Positions 1-12,057 of a stretch of 64,000 nucleotides of DNA are shown here, in pieces. The notes beneath the pieces are model-generated. The model was not told the DNA's origin and did no database searches. It was given only the letters and a program-made list of their open reading frames with translations. Numbering within the stretch: position 1 is the first letter of the stretch; each line of letters opens with the position of its first letter. Position numbers and translations under genes: made by a program. This DNA is from Megascapheus bottae (Eukaryota > Chordata > Mammalia > Rodentia > Geomyidae): contig JANJXV010001819.1 in NCBI GenBank assembly GCA_024803745.1, positions 1 to 64,000 of the forward strand, in the 5' to 3' direction.

Positions 1-2160
1 CATAGAATGGTGTTTTTTGATGTCAACGAATGGACGTGTGTGAAGTCACAGAATGGAGGTGTGTGAACTCAGAAATGGAGGTGTGTGAAGTCACAGAATG
101 GACGTTTGTGAAGCCATAGAATGGAGGTGTGTGAAGTCAGAGAATGGATGTTTCTGAAGTAAGAATGAAGGTGTGTGAAGTCATAGAATGGAGGTGTGTG
201 AAGTCAAATTGGATGTGTGTGAACTCATAGAATGGTGGTGTGTGAACTCATAGATGGAGGTGTGTGAAGTCATGGAATGGAGGTGTGTAAAGTCAAAGAA
301 TGGAGGTATGTGAAGTGAAACAATAGAGGTGTGTGAAGTCACAGAATGGAGGTGTGTGAAGTCACAGAATGGAAGTGTGTGAAGTCAAAACGGAGGTGTG
401 TGAAGTCACTGAATGGAGGTGTGTGAAGTCACAGAATGGAGGTGTGTGAAGTCAAAAAGGTGGTGTGTGAAGTCAAAGAATGGAGGTGTGTGAAGTTATA
501 GAATGGAGGTGTGTGAAATCAAGAATGGAGGTATATGAAGTCAGAAGGGAGGTGTGTGAAGTCACAGAATTGAGGTGTGTGAAGTCACAGAATGGAGGTG
601 TGTGAAGTCAGAATGAAGGTGTGTGAAGTCACAGAATGGAGGTGTGTGAAGTCACAGAATGGATGTTTGTGAAGTAACAATGAAGGTGTTTGAAGTCATA
701 GAGTGGAGGTGTCTGAAGTCACAGAATGGAGGTGTGTGAAGTCATAGAATGGAGGTGCGTGAAGTCATAGAATTGAGGTGTGTGAAGTCATAGAATGGAG
801 GTGTTTGAAGTCATAAAATGGAGGTTTGTGAACTCATAGAATGGAGGTGTGTGAAGTCAAAATGGAGTTGTGTGAAGTCATAGAATGGTGTTTTTTGATG
901 TCAACGAATGGAGGTGTGTGAATTCATATAATGGAGGTGTGTGAAGTCAGATTGGAGGTGTGTGAAATCACAGAATGGAGGTGTGTGAAGTCACAGAATG
1001 GGGGTGTGTGAACACAGAATGTAGGTGTGCGAAGCCACAGAATGGAGGTGTGTGAAGTCATAGAATGGAAGTGTGTGAAATCATTGAATGGAGGTTTGTG
1101 AAGTCACTGAATTGAGGTGTGTGAAATCAGAATGGAGGTGTGTGGACGTCAGAATGGAAGTGAGTGAAGTCATAGAATGGAGGTGTGTGAAGTCATAGAA
1201 TGAAGGTCTGTGAACTCAGAATGGAAGTTTGTGAAGTCATAGAATGGAGGTGTGTGAAGTCACAGAATGGAGGTGTGTGAAGTCATAGAATTGACGTGTG
1301 TGAGGTCATAAAATGGAGGTGTGTGAATTCATAGAATGGAGGTGTGTGACCTCACAATGGAGTTGTGTGAAGTCATAGAATTGTTGTTTTTGATGTCAAC
1401 GAATGGAGGTGTGTGAAGTCCTAGAATGGAGGTGTGTGAATTCAGATTGGAGGTGTGTGAAATCACAGAATGGAGGTGTGTCAACTCAGAAATGAGGTGT
1501 GTGAAGTCATAGAATGGAGGTGTGTGAAGTCATAGAATGGAAGTGTGTGAAGTCATAGAATGGAGGTGTGTGAACTCAGAATGGAGGTGTGTGAAGTCAC
1601 AGAATGGAGGTTTGTGAAGTCATAGAATGGAGGTGTGTGAAGTAAGAGAATGGATGTTTCTGAAGTAAGAATGAAGGTGTGTGAAGTCATAGAATAGAGA
1701 TATGTGAAGTTAAATTGGAGGTGTGTGAACTCATAGAATGGAGGTGTGTGAACTCATAGAATGGAGGTTTGTGAAGTCATGGAATGGCGGTGTGTGAAGT
1801 CAAAGAATGGAAGTGTTTGAAGCGAAACAATAGAGGTGTGTGAAGTCACAGAATGGAGGTGTGTGAAGTCACAGATTGGAAGTGTGTGAAGTCAAAACGG
1901 AGGTGTGTGAAGTCACAGAATGGAGGTGTGTGAAGTCAGAGAATGGAGGTGTGTGAAGTCAGACTGGAGGTGTGTGAAGTCAGAATGATGGGGTGTGAAG
2001 TCAGAATGGAGGTGTGTGAAGTCACAGAATGGAGGTGTGTGAAGTCATAGAATGGAGGTGTGTGAAGTCACAGAATGGAGGTGTGTGACGTCATAGAATG
2101 GAGGTGTGTGAAGTCATAGAATTGAGGTGTGTGAAGTCATAGAATGGAGGTGTGTGAAGT
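1..2160 (+). repeat. Diverged 23-bp satellite array, left flank
   Basis: Head-to-tail monomers of about 23 bp (GGAGGTGTGTGAAGTCA then CAGAAT or TAGAAT) with many 21-bp forms. Single-base variants are commoner here than in the right half of the window, so this looks like an older or less homogenised part. A marker monomer containing GATGTCAACG occurs at 19, 897 and 1392; the 495-bp step between the last two recurs as 494 bp elsewhere (2581 to 3075, 5470 to 5964). A TGACGTCA palindrome lies at 2086-2093. The array continues off the left edge. I see no gene or non-satellite sequence in this stretch. Confidence 0.95.
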
Positions 2161-5049
2161 CACAGAATGGAGGTGTGTGAAGTCAGAATGGAGGTGTGTG
2201 AAGTCATAGACTGAGGTGGTTGAAGTCATAGAAAGGAGGTGTGGGAAGTCATAGAATGGAGGAGTGTGAAGTCATAGAGTGGAGGTGAGTGAAGTCACAG
2301 ATTCGAGGTCTGTGATGTCATAGAATGGAGGTGTGTGAAGTCAGAATGGAGGTGTGTGAAATCATAGAATGGAGATGTGTGAACTCAGAGAATGGAGTTG
2401 TGTGACGTCACAATGGAAGAGTGTGAAGTCATAGAATGGAGGTGTGAGAAGTCACAGAATGGAGGTGTGTGAAGTCATATAATGAAGGTGTGTGAAGTCA
2501 GAATGGAGGTGTGGGAAGTCACAGAATGGAGATGTGTGAACTCAGAATGGAGGTGTGTGAAGTCATAGAATGGTGATTTTGATGTCAACGAATGGAGGTG
2601 TGTGAAGTCATAGAATGGAGGTGTGTGAAGTCAGATTGGAGGTGTGTGAAATCACAGAATGGAGGTGTGTGAAGTCACAGAATGGAGGTGTGTGAACACA
2701 GAATGTAGGTGTGTGAAGCCACAGAATGGAGGTGTGTGAAGTCATAGAATAGAAGTGTGTGAAATCATTGAATGGAGGTGTGTGAAGTCACAGAATTGAG
2801 GTGTGTGAAGTCAGAATGGAGGTGTGTGAAGTCAAAATGGAGGTGAGTGAAGTCATAGAATGGAGGTGTGTGAAGTCATAGAATGGAGGTCTGTGAACTC
2901 ACAATGGAGGTTTGTGAAGTCATAGAATGGAGGTGTGTGAAGTCACAGAATGGAGGTGTGTGAAGTCATAGAATTGAGGTGTGTGAAGTCATAAAATGGA
3001 GGTGTGTGAATTCATAGAATGGAGGTGTGTGAACTCACAATGGATTTGTGTGAAGTCATAGAATGGTTGTTTTTGATGTCAACGAATGGAGGTGTGTGAA
3101 GTCATAGAATGGAGGTGTGTGAAGTCAGATTTGAGGTGTGTGAAATCACAGAATGGAGTTGTGTCAACCCAGAAATGAGGTGCGTGAAGTCACAGAATGG
3201 AAGTGTGTGAAGTCATAGAATGGAAGTGTGTGAAATCATAGAATGGAGGTGTGTGAAATCAAAGAATTGAGGTGTGTGAATCACAATGGAGTTGTGTGAA
3301 GTCAGAATGGAGGTGAGTGAAGTCATAGAATGGAGATGTGTGAAGTCATAGAATGGAGGTGTGTGAACTCAGAATGGAGGTGTGTGAAGTCACAGAATGG
3401 AGGTGTGTGAAGTCACCGAATGGAGGTGTGGGAAGTCACAGAATGGGGGTGTGTGAACTTAGAATGTAGGTGTGTGAAGCCACAGAATGGAGGTGTGTGA
3501 AGTTATAGAATGGAAGTGTGTGAAGTCATAGAAAGGAGGAGTGTGAACTCAGAATGGAGGTGTGTGAAGTCACAGAATGGAGGTTTGTGAAGTCATAGAA
3601 TGGAGGTGTGTGAAGTCAGAGAATATATGTTTCTGAAATAAGAATGAAGGTGTGTGAAGTCATGGAATGGAGATGTGTGAAGTTAAATTGGAGGTGTGTG
3701 AACTCATAGAATGGAGGTGTGTGAAGTCATAGAATGGAGGTTTGTGAAGTCAGGGAATGGCGGTGTGTGAAGTCAAAGAATGGAGGTGTGTGAAGTCACA
3801 GATTGGAAGTGTGTGAAGTCAAACCGGAGGTGTGTGAAGTCACAGAATGGAGGTGTGTGAAGTCAGAGAATGGAGGTGTGTGAAGTCAAAAAGGTGGTGT
3901 GTGAAGGCATAGAATGGAGGTGTGTGAATTCATAGAATGGAGCTGTGTGAAGTCAAAATGGAGGTGTGTGAAGTCAGACTGGAGGGGTGTGAAGTCAGAA
4001 TGGAGGTGTGTGGAGTCACAGAATGGAGGTGTGTGAAGTCATAGAATGGAGGTGTGTGAAATCACAGAATGAAGGTGTGTGAAGTCAGAATGGAGGTGTG
4101 TCACGTCACAGAATTGAGGTGTGTGAGGTCAGAGAATGGAGGTGTGTGAAGTCAGAATGAAGGTGTGTGAAGTCACAGAAAGGAGGTGTGTAAAGTCACA
4201 GAATGGATGTTTGTGAAGTAAGAATGAAGGTGTTTGAAGTCATAGAATGGAGGTGTGTGAAGTCACAGAATGGAGGTGTGTGAAGTCATAAAATGGAGCT
4301 GTGTGAAGTCATAGAATGGAGGTGTGTGATGTCATAGAATGGAGGTGTGTGAAGTCACAGAATGGAGGTGTGTGAAGTCAGAATGGATGTGTGTGAATTC
4401 ATAGACTGAGGTGGGTGAAGTCATAGAAAGGAGGTGTGGGAATCATAGAATGGAGGAGTGTGAAGTCATAGAGTGGAGGTGAGTGAAGTCACAGATTCGA
4501 GGTCTGTGATGTCATGGAATGGAGGTGTGTGAAGTCAGAATGGAGGTGTGTGAAATCATAGAATGGAGATGTGTGAACTCAGAGAATGGAGTTGTGTGAC
4601 GTCACAATGGAAGAGTGTGAAGTCATAGAATGGAGGTGTGAGAAGTTACAGAATAGAGGTGTGTGAAGTCATAAAATGAAGGTGTGTGAACTCAGAATGG
4701 AGGTGTGTGAAGTCATAGATGGAGGTGTGTGAAGTCACAGTATGGAGGAGTGTGAAATCACAGAATGGAGTTTTGTGAAGTCACAGAATGGAACTGTGAG
4801 AAGTCAGAACGGAGGTGTGTGAAGTCATAGAATGGAGGTGTGTGAAGTCAGAATGGAGGTGTGTGAAGTCATAGAATTTAGGTGTGTGAAGTCACAAAAT
4901 GGAGGTGTGTGAAGTCATAGAATGGAGGTGTGTGAAGTCATAGAATGGAGGTGTGTCAACTCAGAATGTAGGTGTGTGAAGTCACAGAATTGAGGTGTGT
5001 GAAGTCACAGAATGGAGGTGTGTGAAGTCAGAATGAAGGTGTGTGAAAT
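2161..5049 (+). repeat. 2889-bp higher-order repeat, copy 1
   Basis: First copy of a 2889-bp segment of satellite monomers repeated in tandem. Landmarks recur exactly 2889 bp later: TGACGTCA at 2403 and 5292, and at 4597 and 7486; GATGTCAACG at 2581 and 5470, and at 3075 and 5964; GTCACCGAAT at 3412 and 6301. The two copies are nearly identical but differ by scattered substitutions, for example TGAAATAAG here near 3635 against TGAAGTAAG in copy 2. Boundaries are approximate because neighbouring monomers are alike. No gene is present. Confidence 0.9.
2403..2410. promoter_or_regulatory. Perfect CRE-type palindrome TGACGTCA, recurrent
   Basis: TGACGTCA is the consensus CREB/ATF binding site and contains an AatII site. 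It arises from the normal monomer TGAAGTCA by one A-to-C change. The same site recurs at fixed higher-order positions, with starts at 2086, 4597, 5292, 7486, 8181, 10510, 11383, 15763, 16074, 16946, 23402, 26307, 26958, 29199, 30027, 34606, 38343, 41175, 43060, 45892, 47777, 50609, 56133, 60465 and 62401. The equivalent site near 51955 has become TGATGTCA and the one near 54786 TTACGTCA. The motif is certain; any regulatory function is unproven and may be incidental to repeat amplification. Confidence 0.35.
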
Positions 5050-7938
5050 CACAGAATGGAGGTGTGTGAAGTCAGAATGGAGGTGTGTGAAGTCATAGAC
5101 TGAGGTGGGTGAAGTCATAGAAAGGAGGTGTGGGAAGTCATAGAATGGAGGAGTGTGAAGTCATAGAGTGGAGGTGAGTGAAGTCACAGATTCGAGGTCT
5201 GTGATGTCATAGAATGGAGGTGTGTGAAGTCAGAATGGAGGTGTGTGAAATCATAGAATGGAGATGTGTGAACTCAGAGAATGGAGTTGTGTGACGTCAC
5301 AATGGAAGAGTGTGAAGTCATAGAATGGAGGTGTGAGAAGTCACAGAATGGAAGTGTGTGAAGTCATATAATGAAGGTGTGTGAAGTCAGAATGGAGGTG
5401 TGGGAAGTCACAGAATGGAGATGTGTGAACTCAGAATGGAGGTGTGTGAAGTCATAGAATGGTGATTTTGATGTCAACGAATGGAGGTGTGTGAAGTCAT
5501 AGAATGGAGGTGTGTGAAGTCAGATTGGAGGTGTGTGAAATCACAGAATGGAGGTGTGTGAAGTCACAGAATGGAGGTGTGTGAACACAGAATGTAGGTG
5601 TGTGAAGCCACAGAATGGAGGTGTGTGAAGTCATAGAATAGAAGTGTGTGAAATCATTGAATGGAGGTGTGTGAAGTCACAGAATTGAGGTGTGTGAAGT
5701 CAGAATGGAGGTGTGTGAAGTCAAAATGGAGGTGAGTGAAGTCATAGAATGGAGGTGTGTGAAGTCATAGAATGGAGGTCTGTGAACTCACAATGGAGGT
5801 TTGTGAAGTCATAGAATGGAGGTGTGTGAAGTCACAGAATGGAGGTGTGTGAAGTCATAGAATTGAGGTGTGTGAAGTCATAAAATGGAGGTGTGTGAAT
5901 TCATAGAATGGAGGTGTGTGAACTCACAATGGATTTGTGTGAAGTCATAGAATGGTTGTTTTTGATGTCAACGAATGGAGGTGTGTGAAGTCATAGAATG
6001 GAGGTGTGTGAAGTCAGATTTGAGGTGTGTGAAATCACAGAATGGAGTTGTGTCAACCCAGAAATGAGGTGCGTGAAGTCACAGAATGGAAGTGTGTGAA
6101 GTCATAGAATGGAAGTGTGTGAAATCATAGAATGGAGGTGTGTGAAATCAAAGAATTGAGGTGTGTGAATCACAATGGAGTTGTGTGAAGTCAGAATGGA
6201 GGTGAGTGAAGTCATAGAATGGAGATGTGTGAAGTCATAGAATGGAGGTGTGTGAACTCAGAATGGAGGTGTGTGAAGTCACAGAATGGAGGTGTGTGAA
6301 GTCACCGAATGGAGGTGTGGGAAGTCACAGAATGGGGGTGTGTGAACTTAGAATGTAGGTGTGTGAAGCCACAGAATGGAGGTGTGTGAAGTTATAGAAT
6401 GGAAGTGTGTGAAGTCATAGAAAGGAGGAGTGTGAACTCAGAATGGAGGTGTGTGAAGTCACAGAATGGAGGTTTGTGAAGTCATAGAATGGAGGTGTGT
6501 GAAGTCAGAGAATATATGTTTCTGAAGTAAGAATGAAGGTGTGTGAAGTCATGGAATGGAGATGTGTGAAGTTAAATTGGAGGTGTGTGAACTCATAGAA
6601 TGGAGGTGTGTGAAGTCATAGAATGGAGGTTTGTGAAGTCAGGGAATGGCGGTGTGTGAAGTCAAAGAATGGAGGTGTGTGAAGTCACAGATTGGAAGTG
6701 TGTGAAGTCAAACCGGAGGTGTGTGAAGTCACAGAATGGAGGTGTGTGAAGTCAGAGAATGGAGGTGTGTGAAGTCAAAAAGGTGGTGTGTGAAGGCATA
6801 GAATGGAGGTGTGTGAATTCATAGAATGGAGCTGTGTGAAGTCAAAATGGAGGTGTGTGAAGTCAGACTGGAGGGGTGTGAAGTCAGAATGGAGGTGTGT
6901 GGAGTCACAGAATGGAGGTGTGTGAAGTCATAGAATGGAGGTGTGTGAAATCACAGAATGAAGGTGTGTGAAGTCAGAATGGAGGTGTGTCACGTCACAG
7001 AATTGAGGTGTGTGAGGTCAGAGAATGGAGGTGTGAGAAGTCAGAATGAAGGTGTGTGAAGTCACAGAAAGGAGGTGTGTAAAGTCACAGAATGGATGTT
7101 TGTGAAGTAAGAATGAAGGTGTTTGAAGTCATAGAATGGAGGTGTGTGAAGTCACAGAATGGAGGTGTGTGAAGTCATAGAATGGAGCTGTGTGAAGTCA
7201 TAGAATGGAGGTGTGTGATGTCATAGAATGGAGGTGTGTGAAGTCACAGAATGGAGGTGTGTGAAGTCAGAATGGATGTGTGTGAATTCATAGACTGAGG
7301 TGGGTGAAGTCATAGAAAGGAGGTGTGGGAATCATAGAATGGAGGAGTGTGAAGTCATAGAGTGGAGGTGAGTGAAGTCACAGATTCGAGGTCTGTGATG
7401 TCATGGAATGGAGGTGTGTGAAGTCAGAATGGAGGTGTGTGAAATCATAGAATGGAGATGTGTGAACTCAGAGAATGGAGTTGTGTGACGTCACAATGGA
7501 AGAGTGTGAAGTCATAGAATGGAGGTGTGAGAAGTTACAGAATAGAGGTGTGTGAAGTCATAAAATGAAGGTGTGTGAACTCAGAATGGAGGTGTGTGAA
7601 GTCATAGATGGAGGTGTGTGAAGTCACAGTATGGAGGAGTGTGAAATCACAGAATGGAGTTTTGTGAAGTCACAGAATGGAACTGTGAGAAGTCAGAACG
7701 GAGGTGTGTGAAGTCATAGAATGGAGGTGTGTGAAGTCAGAATGGAGGTGTGTGAAGTCATAGAATTTAGGTGTGTGAAGTCACAAAATGGAGGTGTGTG
7801 AAGTCATAGAATGGAGGTGTGTGAAGTCATAGAATGGAGGTGTGTCAACTCAGAATGTAGGTGTGTGAAGTCACAGAATTGAGGTGTGTGAAGTCACAGA
7901 ATGGAGGTGTGTGAAGTCAGAATGAAGGTGTGTGAAAT
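5050..7938 (+). repeat. 2889-bp higher-order repeat, copy 2
   Basis: Second tandem copy of the 2889-bp unit, in the same orientation and register as copy 1. From about 6300 rightwards this copy also matches a distant block beginning near 25120. Where copies 1 and 2 differ (for example TGAAGTAAG near 6524) the distant block follows copy 2, so copy 2 is its closer relative. No gene is present. Confidence 0.9.
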
Positions 7939-10900
7939 CACAGAATGGAGGTGTGTGAAGTCAGAATGGAGGTGTGTGAAGTCATAGACTGAGGTGGGTG
8001 AAGTCATAGAAAGGAGGTGTGGGAAGTCATAGAATGGAGGAGTGTGAAGTCATAGAGTGGAGGTGAGTGAAGTCACAGATTCGAGGTCTGTGATGTCATG
8101 GAATGGAGGTGTGTGAAGTCAGAATGGAGGTGTGTGAAATCATAGAATGGAGATGTGTGAACTCAGAGAATGGAGTTGTGTGACGTCACAATGGAAGAGT
8201 GTGAAGTCATAGAATGGAGGTGTGAGAAGTTACAGAATGGAGGTGTGTGAAGTCATAAAATGAAGGTGTGTGAAGTCAGAATGGAGGTGTGTGAAGTCAC
8301 AGAATGGAGGTGTGTGAACTCAGAATGGAGGTGTGTGAAGTCATAGATGGAGGTGTGTGAAGTCATAGTATGGAGGAGTGTGAAATCACAGAATGGAGTT
8401 TTGTGAAGTCAGAGAATGGAGCTGTGAGAAGTCAGAACGGAGGTGTGTGAAGTCATAGAATGGAGGTGTGTGAAGTCAGAATTGGGGTGTGTGAAGTCAT
8501 AGAATTTAGGTGTGTGAAGTCACAAAATGGAGGTGTGTGAAGTCATAGAATGGAGGTGTGTGAAGTCATAGAATGGAGGTGTGTGAAGTCAGAATGTAGT
8601 TGTGTGAAGTCACAGAATTGAGGTGTGTGAAGTCACAGAATGGAGGTGTGTGAAGTCAGAATGAAGGTGTGTGAAATCACAGAATGGAGGTGTGTGAAGT
8701 CACAGAATGGATGTTTGTGAAGTAAGAATAAAGGTGATTTAAGTCATAGAGTGGCGGTGTGTGAAGTCACAGAATGGAGGTGTGTGAAGTCATAGAATGG
8801 AGGTGTGTGAATCATAGAATTGAGGTGTGTGAAGTCATAGAATGGAGGTGTGTGAAGTCATAAAATGGAGGTGTGTGAACTCATAGAATGGAGGTGTGTG
8901 AAGTCAAAATGGAGTTGTGTGAAGTCATAGAATGGTGTTTTTTGATATCAACGAATGGAGGTGTGTGAAGCCATAGAATGGAGGTGTGTGAAGTCAGATT
9001 TGAGGTGTGTGAAATCACAGAATGGACGTATGTGAAGTCACAGAATGGAGGTGTGTAAACTCAGAATGTAGGTGTGTGAAGCCACAGAATGGAGGTGTGT
9101 GAAGTCATAGAATGGAAGTGTGTGAAATCATTGAATAGAGGTGTGTGAAGTCACAGAATTAAGGTGTGTGAAGTCAGAATGTAGGTGTGTGAAGTCAGAA
9201 TGGAGGTGAGTGAAGTCATAGAATGGAGGTGTGTGAAGTCATAGAATGGAGGTCTGTGAACTCAGAATGGAGGTTTGTGAAGTCATAGAATGGAGGTGTG
9301 TGAACTCAGAATGGAGGTGAGTGAAGTCACAGAATGGAGGTGTTTGAAGTCATAGAATGGAGGTTTGTGAAATCACAGAATGGAGGTGTGTTAATTCATT
9401 GAATGGAGGTGTGTGAAGTCATAGGAGCGAGGTGTGTGAAGTCACAGAATGGAGGTGTGTGAAGTCACAGAATGGAGGTGGTGAAGTCACAGAATGGAGG
9501 TGTGTGAACTCAGAATGTAGGTGTGTGAAGCCACAGAATGGAGGTGTGTGAAGTTATAGAATGGAAGTGTGTGAAGTCATAGAATGTAGGTGTGTGAACT
9601 CAGAATGGAGGTGTGTGAAGTCACAGAATGGAGGTTTGTGAAGTCATAGAATGGAGGTGTGTGAAGTCAGAGAATGGATGTTTCTGAAGTAAGAATGAAG
9701 GTGTGTGAAGTCATAGAATGGAGATGTGTGAAGTCAAATTGGAGGTGTGTGAACTCATAGAATGGAGGTGTGTGAAGTCAGAATGGAGGTGTGTGAAGTC
9801 ATAGGAGCGAGGTGTGTGAAGTCACAGAATGGAGGTGTGTGAAGTCACAGAATGGAGGTGGTGAAGTCACAGAATGGAGGTGTGTGAACTCAGAATGTAA
9901 GTGTGTGAAGCCACAGAATGGAGGTGTGTGAAGTTATAGAATGGAAGTGTGTGAAGTCATAGAATGTAGGTGTGTGAACTCAGAATGGAGGTGTGTGAAG
10001 TCATAGAATGGAGGTGTGTGAAGTCACAGAATGGAGGTGTGTGAAGTCAGAATGGAGGTGTGTGAAGTCATAGACTGACGTGGGTGAAGTCATAGAAAGA
10101 AGGTGTGGGAAGTCATAGAATGGAGGAGTGTGAAGTCATAGAGTGGAGGTGAGTGAAGTCACAGATTCGAGGTCTGTGATGTCATAGAATGGAGGTGTGT
10201 GAAGTCAGAATGGAGGTGTGTGAAATCATAGAATGGAGGTTTGTGAAATCATAGAATGAAGGTGTGTGAAGTCAGAATGCTGGTGTCACGTCACAGAATT
10301 GAGGTGTGTGAAGTCAGAGAATGGGGGTGTGTGAAGTCAGAATGAAGGTGTGTGAAGTCACAGAAAGGAGGTGTATGAAGTCACAGAATGGATGTTTGTG
10401 AAGTAAGAATGAAGGTGTTTGAAGTCATAGAATGGAGGTGTGTGAAGTCAGAATGGAGGTGTGTGAAATCATAGAATGGAGATGTGTGAACTCAGAGAAT
10501 GGAGTTGTGTGACGTCACAATTGAAGAGTGTGAAGTCATAGAATGGAGGTGTGAGAAGTTACAGAATGTAGGTGTGTGAAGTCATAAAATGAAGGTGTGT
10601 GAAGTCAGAATGGAGGTGTGTGAAGTCACAGAATGGAGGTGTGTGAACTCAGAATGGAGGTGTGTGAAGTCATAGATGGAGGTGTGTGAAGTCATAGTAT
10701 GGAGGTGTGTGAAATCACATAATGGAGTTTTGTGAAGTCAAAGAATGGAGCTGTGTGAAATCAGAACGGAGGTGTGTGAAGTCATAGAATGGAGGTGTGT
10801 GAAGTCAGAATGGAGGTGTGTGAACTCATAGAATGGAGGTGTGTGAAGTCAGAATGGAGGTGTGTGAAGTCATAGAATTTAGGTGTGTGAAGTCACAAAA

Positions 10901-11738
10901 TGGAGGTGTGTGAAGTCATAGAATGGAGGTGTGTGAAGTGATAGAATGGAGGTGTGTGAAGTCAGAATGTAGGTGTGTGAAGTCACAGAATTGAGGTGTG
11001 TGAAGTCACAGAATGGAGGTGTGTGAAGTCAGATTGAAGGTGTGTGAAATCACAGAATGGAGGTGTGTGAAGTCACAGAATGGATGTTTGTGAAGTAAGA
11101 ATGAAGGTGCTTGAAGTCACAGAGTGGAGGTGTGTGAAGTCACAGAATGGAGGTGTGTGAAGTCAGAATGGAGGTGTGTTAAGTCATAGACTGAGGTGGG
11201 TGAAGTCATAGAAAGGAGGTGTGGGAAGTCATAGAATGGAGTAGTGTGAAGTCATAGAGTGGAGGTGAGTGAAGTCACAGATTCGAGGTCTATGATGTCA
11301 TACAATGGAGGTGTGTGAAGTCAGAATGGAGGTGTGTGAAGTCATAGAATGGAGATGTGTGAACACATAGAATGGAGTTGTGTGACGTCACAATGGAAGC
11401 GTGTGAAGTCATAGAATGGAGGTGTGAGAAGTCACAGAATGGAGGTGTGTGAAGTCATAAAATGAAGGTGTGTGAAGTCAGAATGGAGGTGTGTGAAGTC
11501 ACACAATGGAGGTGTGTGAACTCAGAATGGAGGTGTGTGAAGTCATAGATGGAGGTGTGTGAAGTCATAGTATGGAGGTGTGTGAAATCACAGACTGGAG
11601 TTTTGTGAAGTCACAGAATGGAGCTGTGTGAAGTCAGAACGGAGGTGTGTGAAGTCATAGAATGGAGGTGTGTGAAGTCATAGAATGGAGGTGTGTGAAG
11701 TCATAGAATGGAGGTGTGTGAAGTCACAGAATGGAGGT
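7939..11738 (+). repeat. Satellite array leading into the first LTR
   Basis: A partial third copy of the 2889-bp unit runs to about 8230 and then drifts into other monomer variants. A segment starting at the variant ATAGGAGCGA is present twice, at 9421 and 9801 (offset 380 bp, about 200 bp shared). From about 10381 to beyond the first LTR this sequence reappears 5563 bp downstream. TGACGTCA palindromes lie at 8181, 10510 and 11383. The last monomer is cut at GGAGGT (11733-11738), which forms the left target duplication of the LTR. No gene is present. Confidence 0.92.
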
Positions 11739-12057
11739 TGCCTGGGCCAACCGGCGGCAAACCAGGGTTCGCAGATTGGGATTCCTGAAATCGGGGGCAA
11801 GGACTAGCAAGAAATAGAAGAGAGACAGACACAGCGGGTCCGGGATGTCCACAGTCCAGGTAAAGACTGCCGAGACTGCCGGTTTATTTTCCACTCCCCC
11901 TTCTTCCGTCCTCCTGACCCAGGGAACATCCAGGTGTTACATTCATATGGTAATTCTCAGGTCATTTGCATAGAATAGGGCCAGAAAGCAATAAGACAAT
12001 AAAGCCATCGTCTGATGCAAGCCAAGGTACAGTTTGATTCCACTCTGGCTCACAACA
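11739..12057 (-). mobile_element. Solo LTR, class II ERV-like, copy A1
   Basis: A 319-bp non-satellite sequence inserted in a satellite monomer. Its ends are TG and CA, and it is flanked by a 6-bp direct repeat GGAGGT at 11733-11738 and 12058-12063, as expected for a beta-type (class II) retroviral integration. No internal gag, pol or env region or second LTR is present, so it is a solo LTR. I prefer the minus orientation: that strand begins TGTTGTGAGCC, has the octamer ATGCAAAT (11964-11971), then AATAAA (11883-11888), then a pyrimidine-rich stretch typical of R-U5. The plus strand also has an AATAAA at 11998-12003, so orientation is not settled. About ten CpG sites contrast with the CpG-poor satellite. 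Type A is marked by ACATCCAGG; this copy also has TGCCTGGG at its + strand end. Confidence 0.8.

Noticed and set aside
2291..2320. CENP-B box in the monomer variant containing ATTCGAGG
   Set aside because: TTCG is present, but the required A and CGGG at fixed spacing are not. No match to the CENP-B consensus was found in the monomer or the LTR.
11739..12057. Full endogenous retrovirus or a coding provirus fragment
   Set aside because: Only 319 bp with LTR-type ends are present in any copy. No gag, pol, env or primer-binding-site region lies next to them; satellite resumes immediately on both sides.
11739..12057. Plus-strand orientation of the LTR, using AATAAA at 11998-12003
   Set aside because: Not excluded, but the minus strand gives a TGTTG-type start, AATAAA followed by a pyrimidine-rich R-U5-like region, and a more usual layout. 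Orientation should be settled by alignment to a known family.
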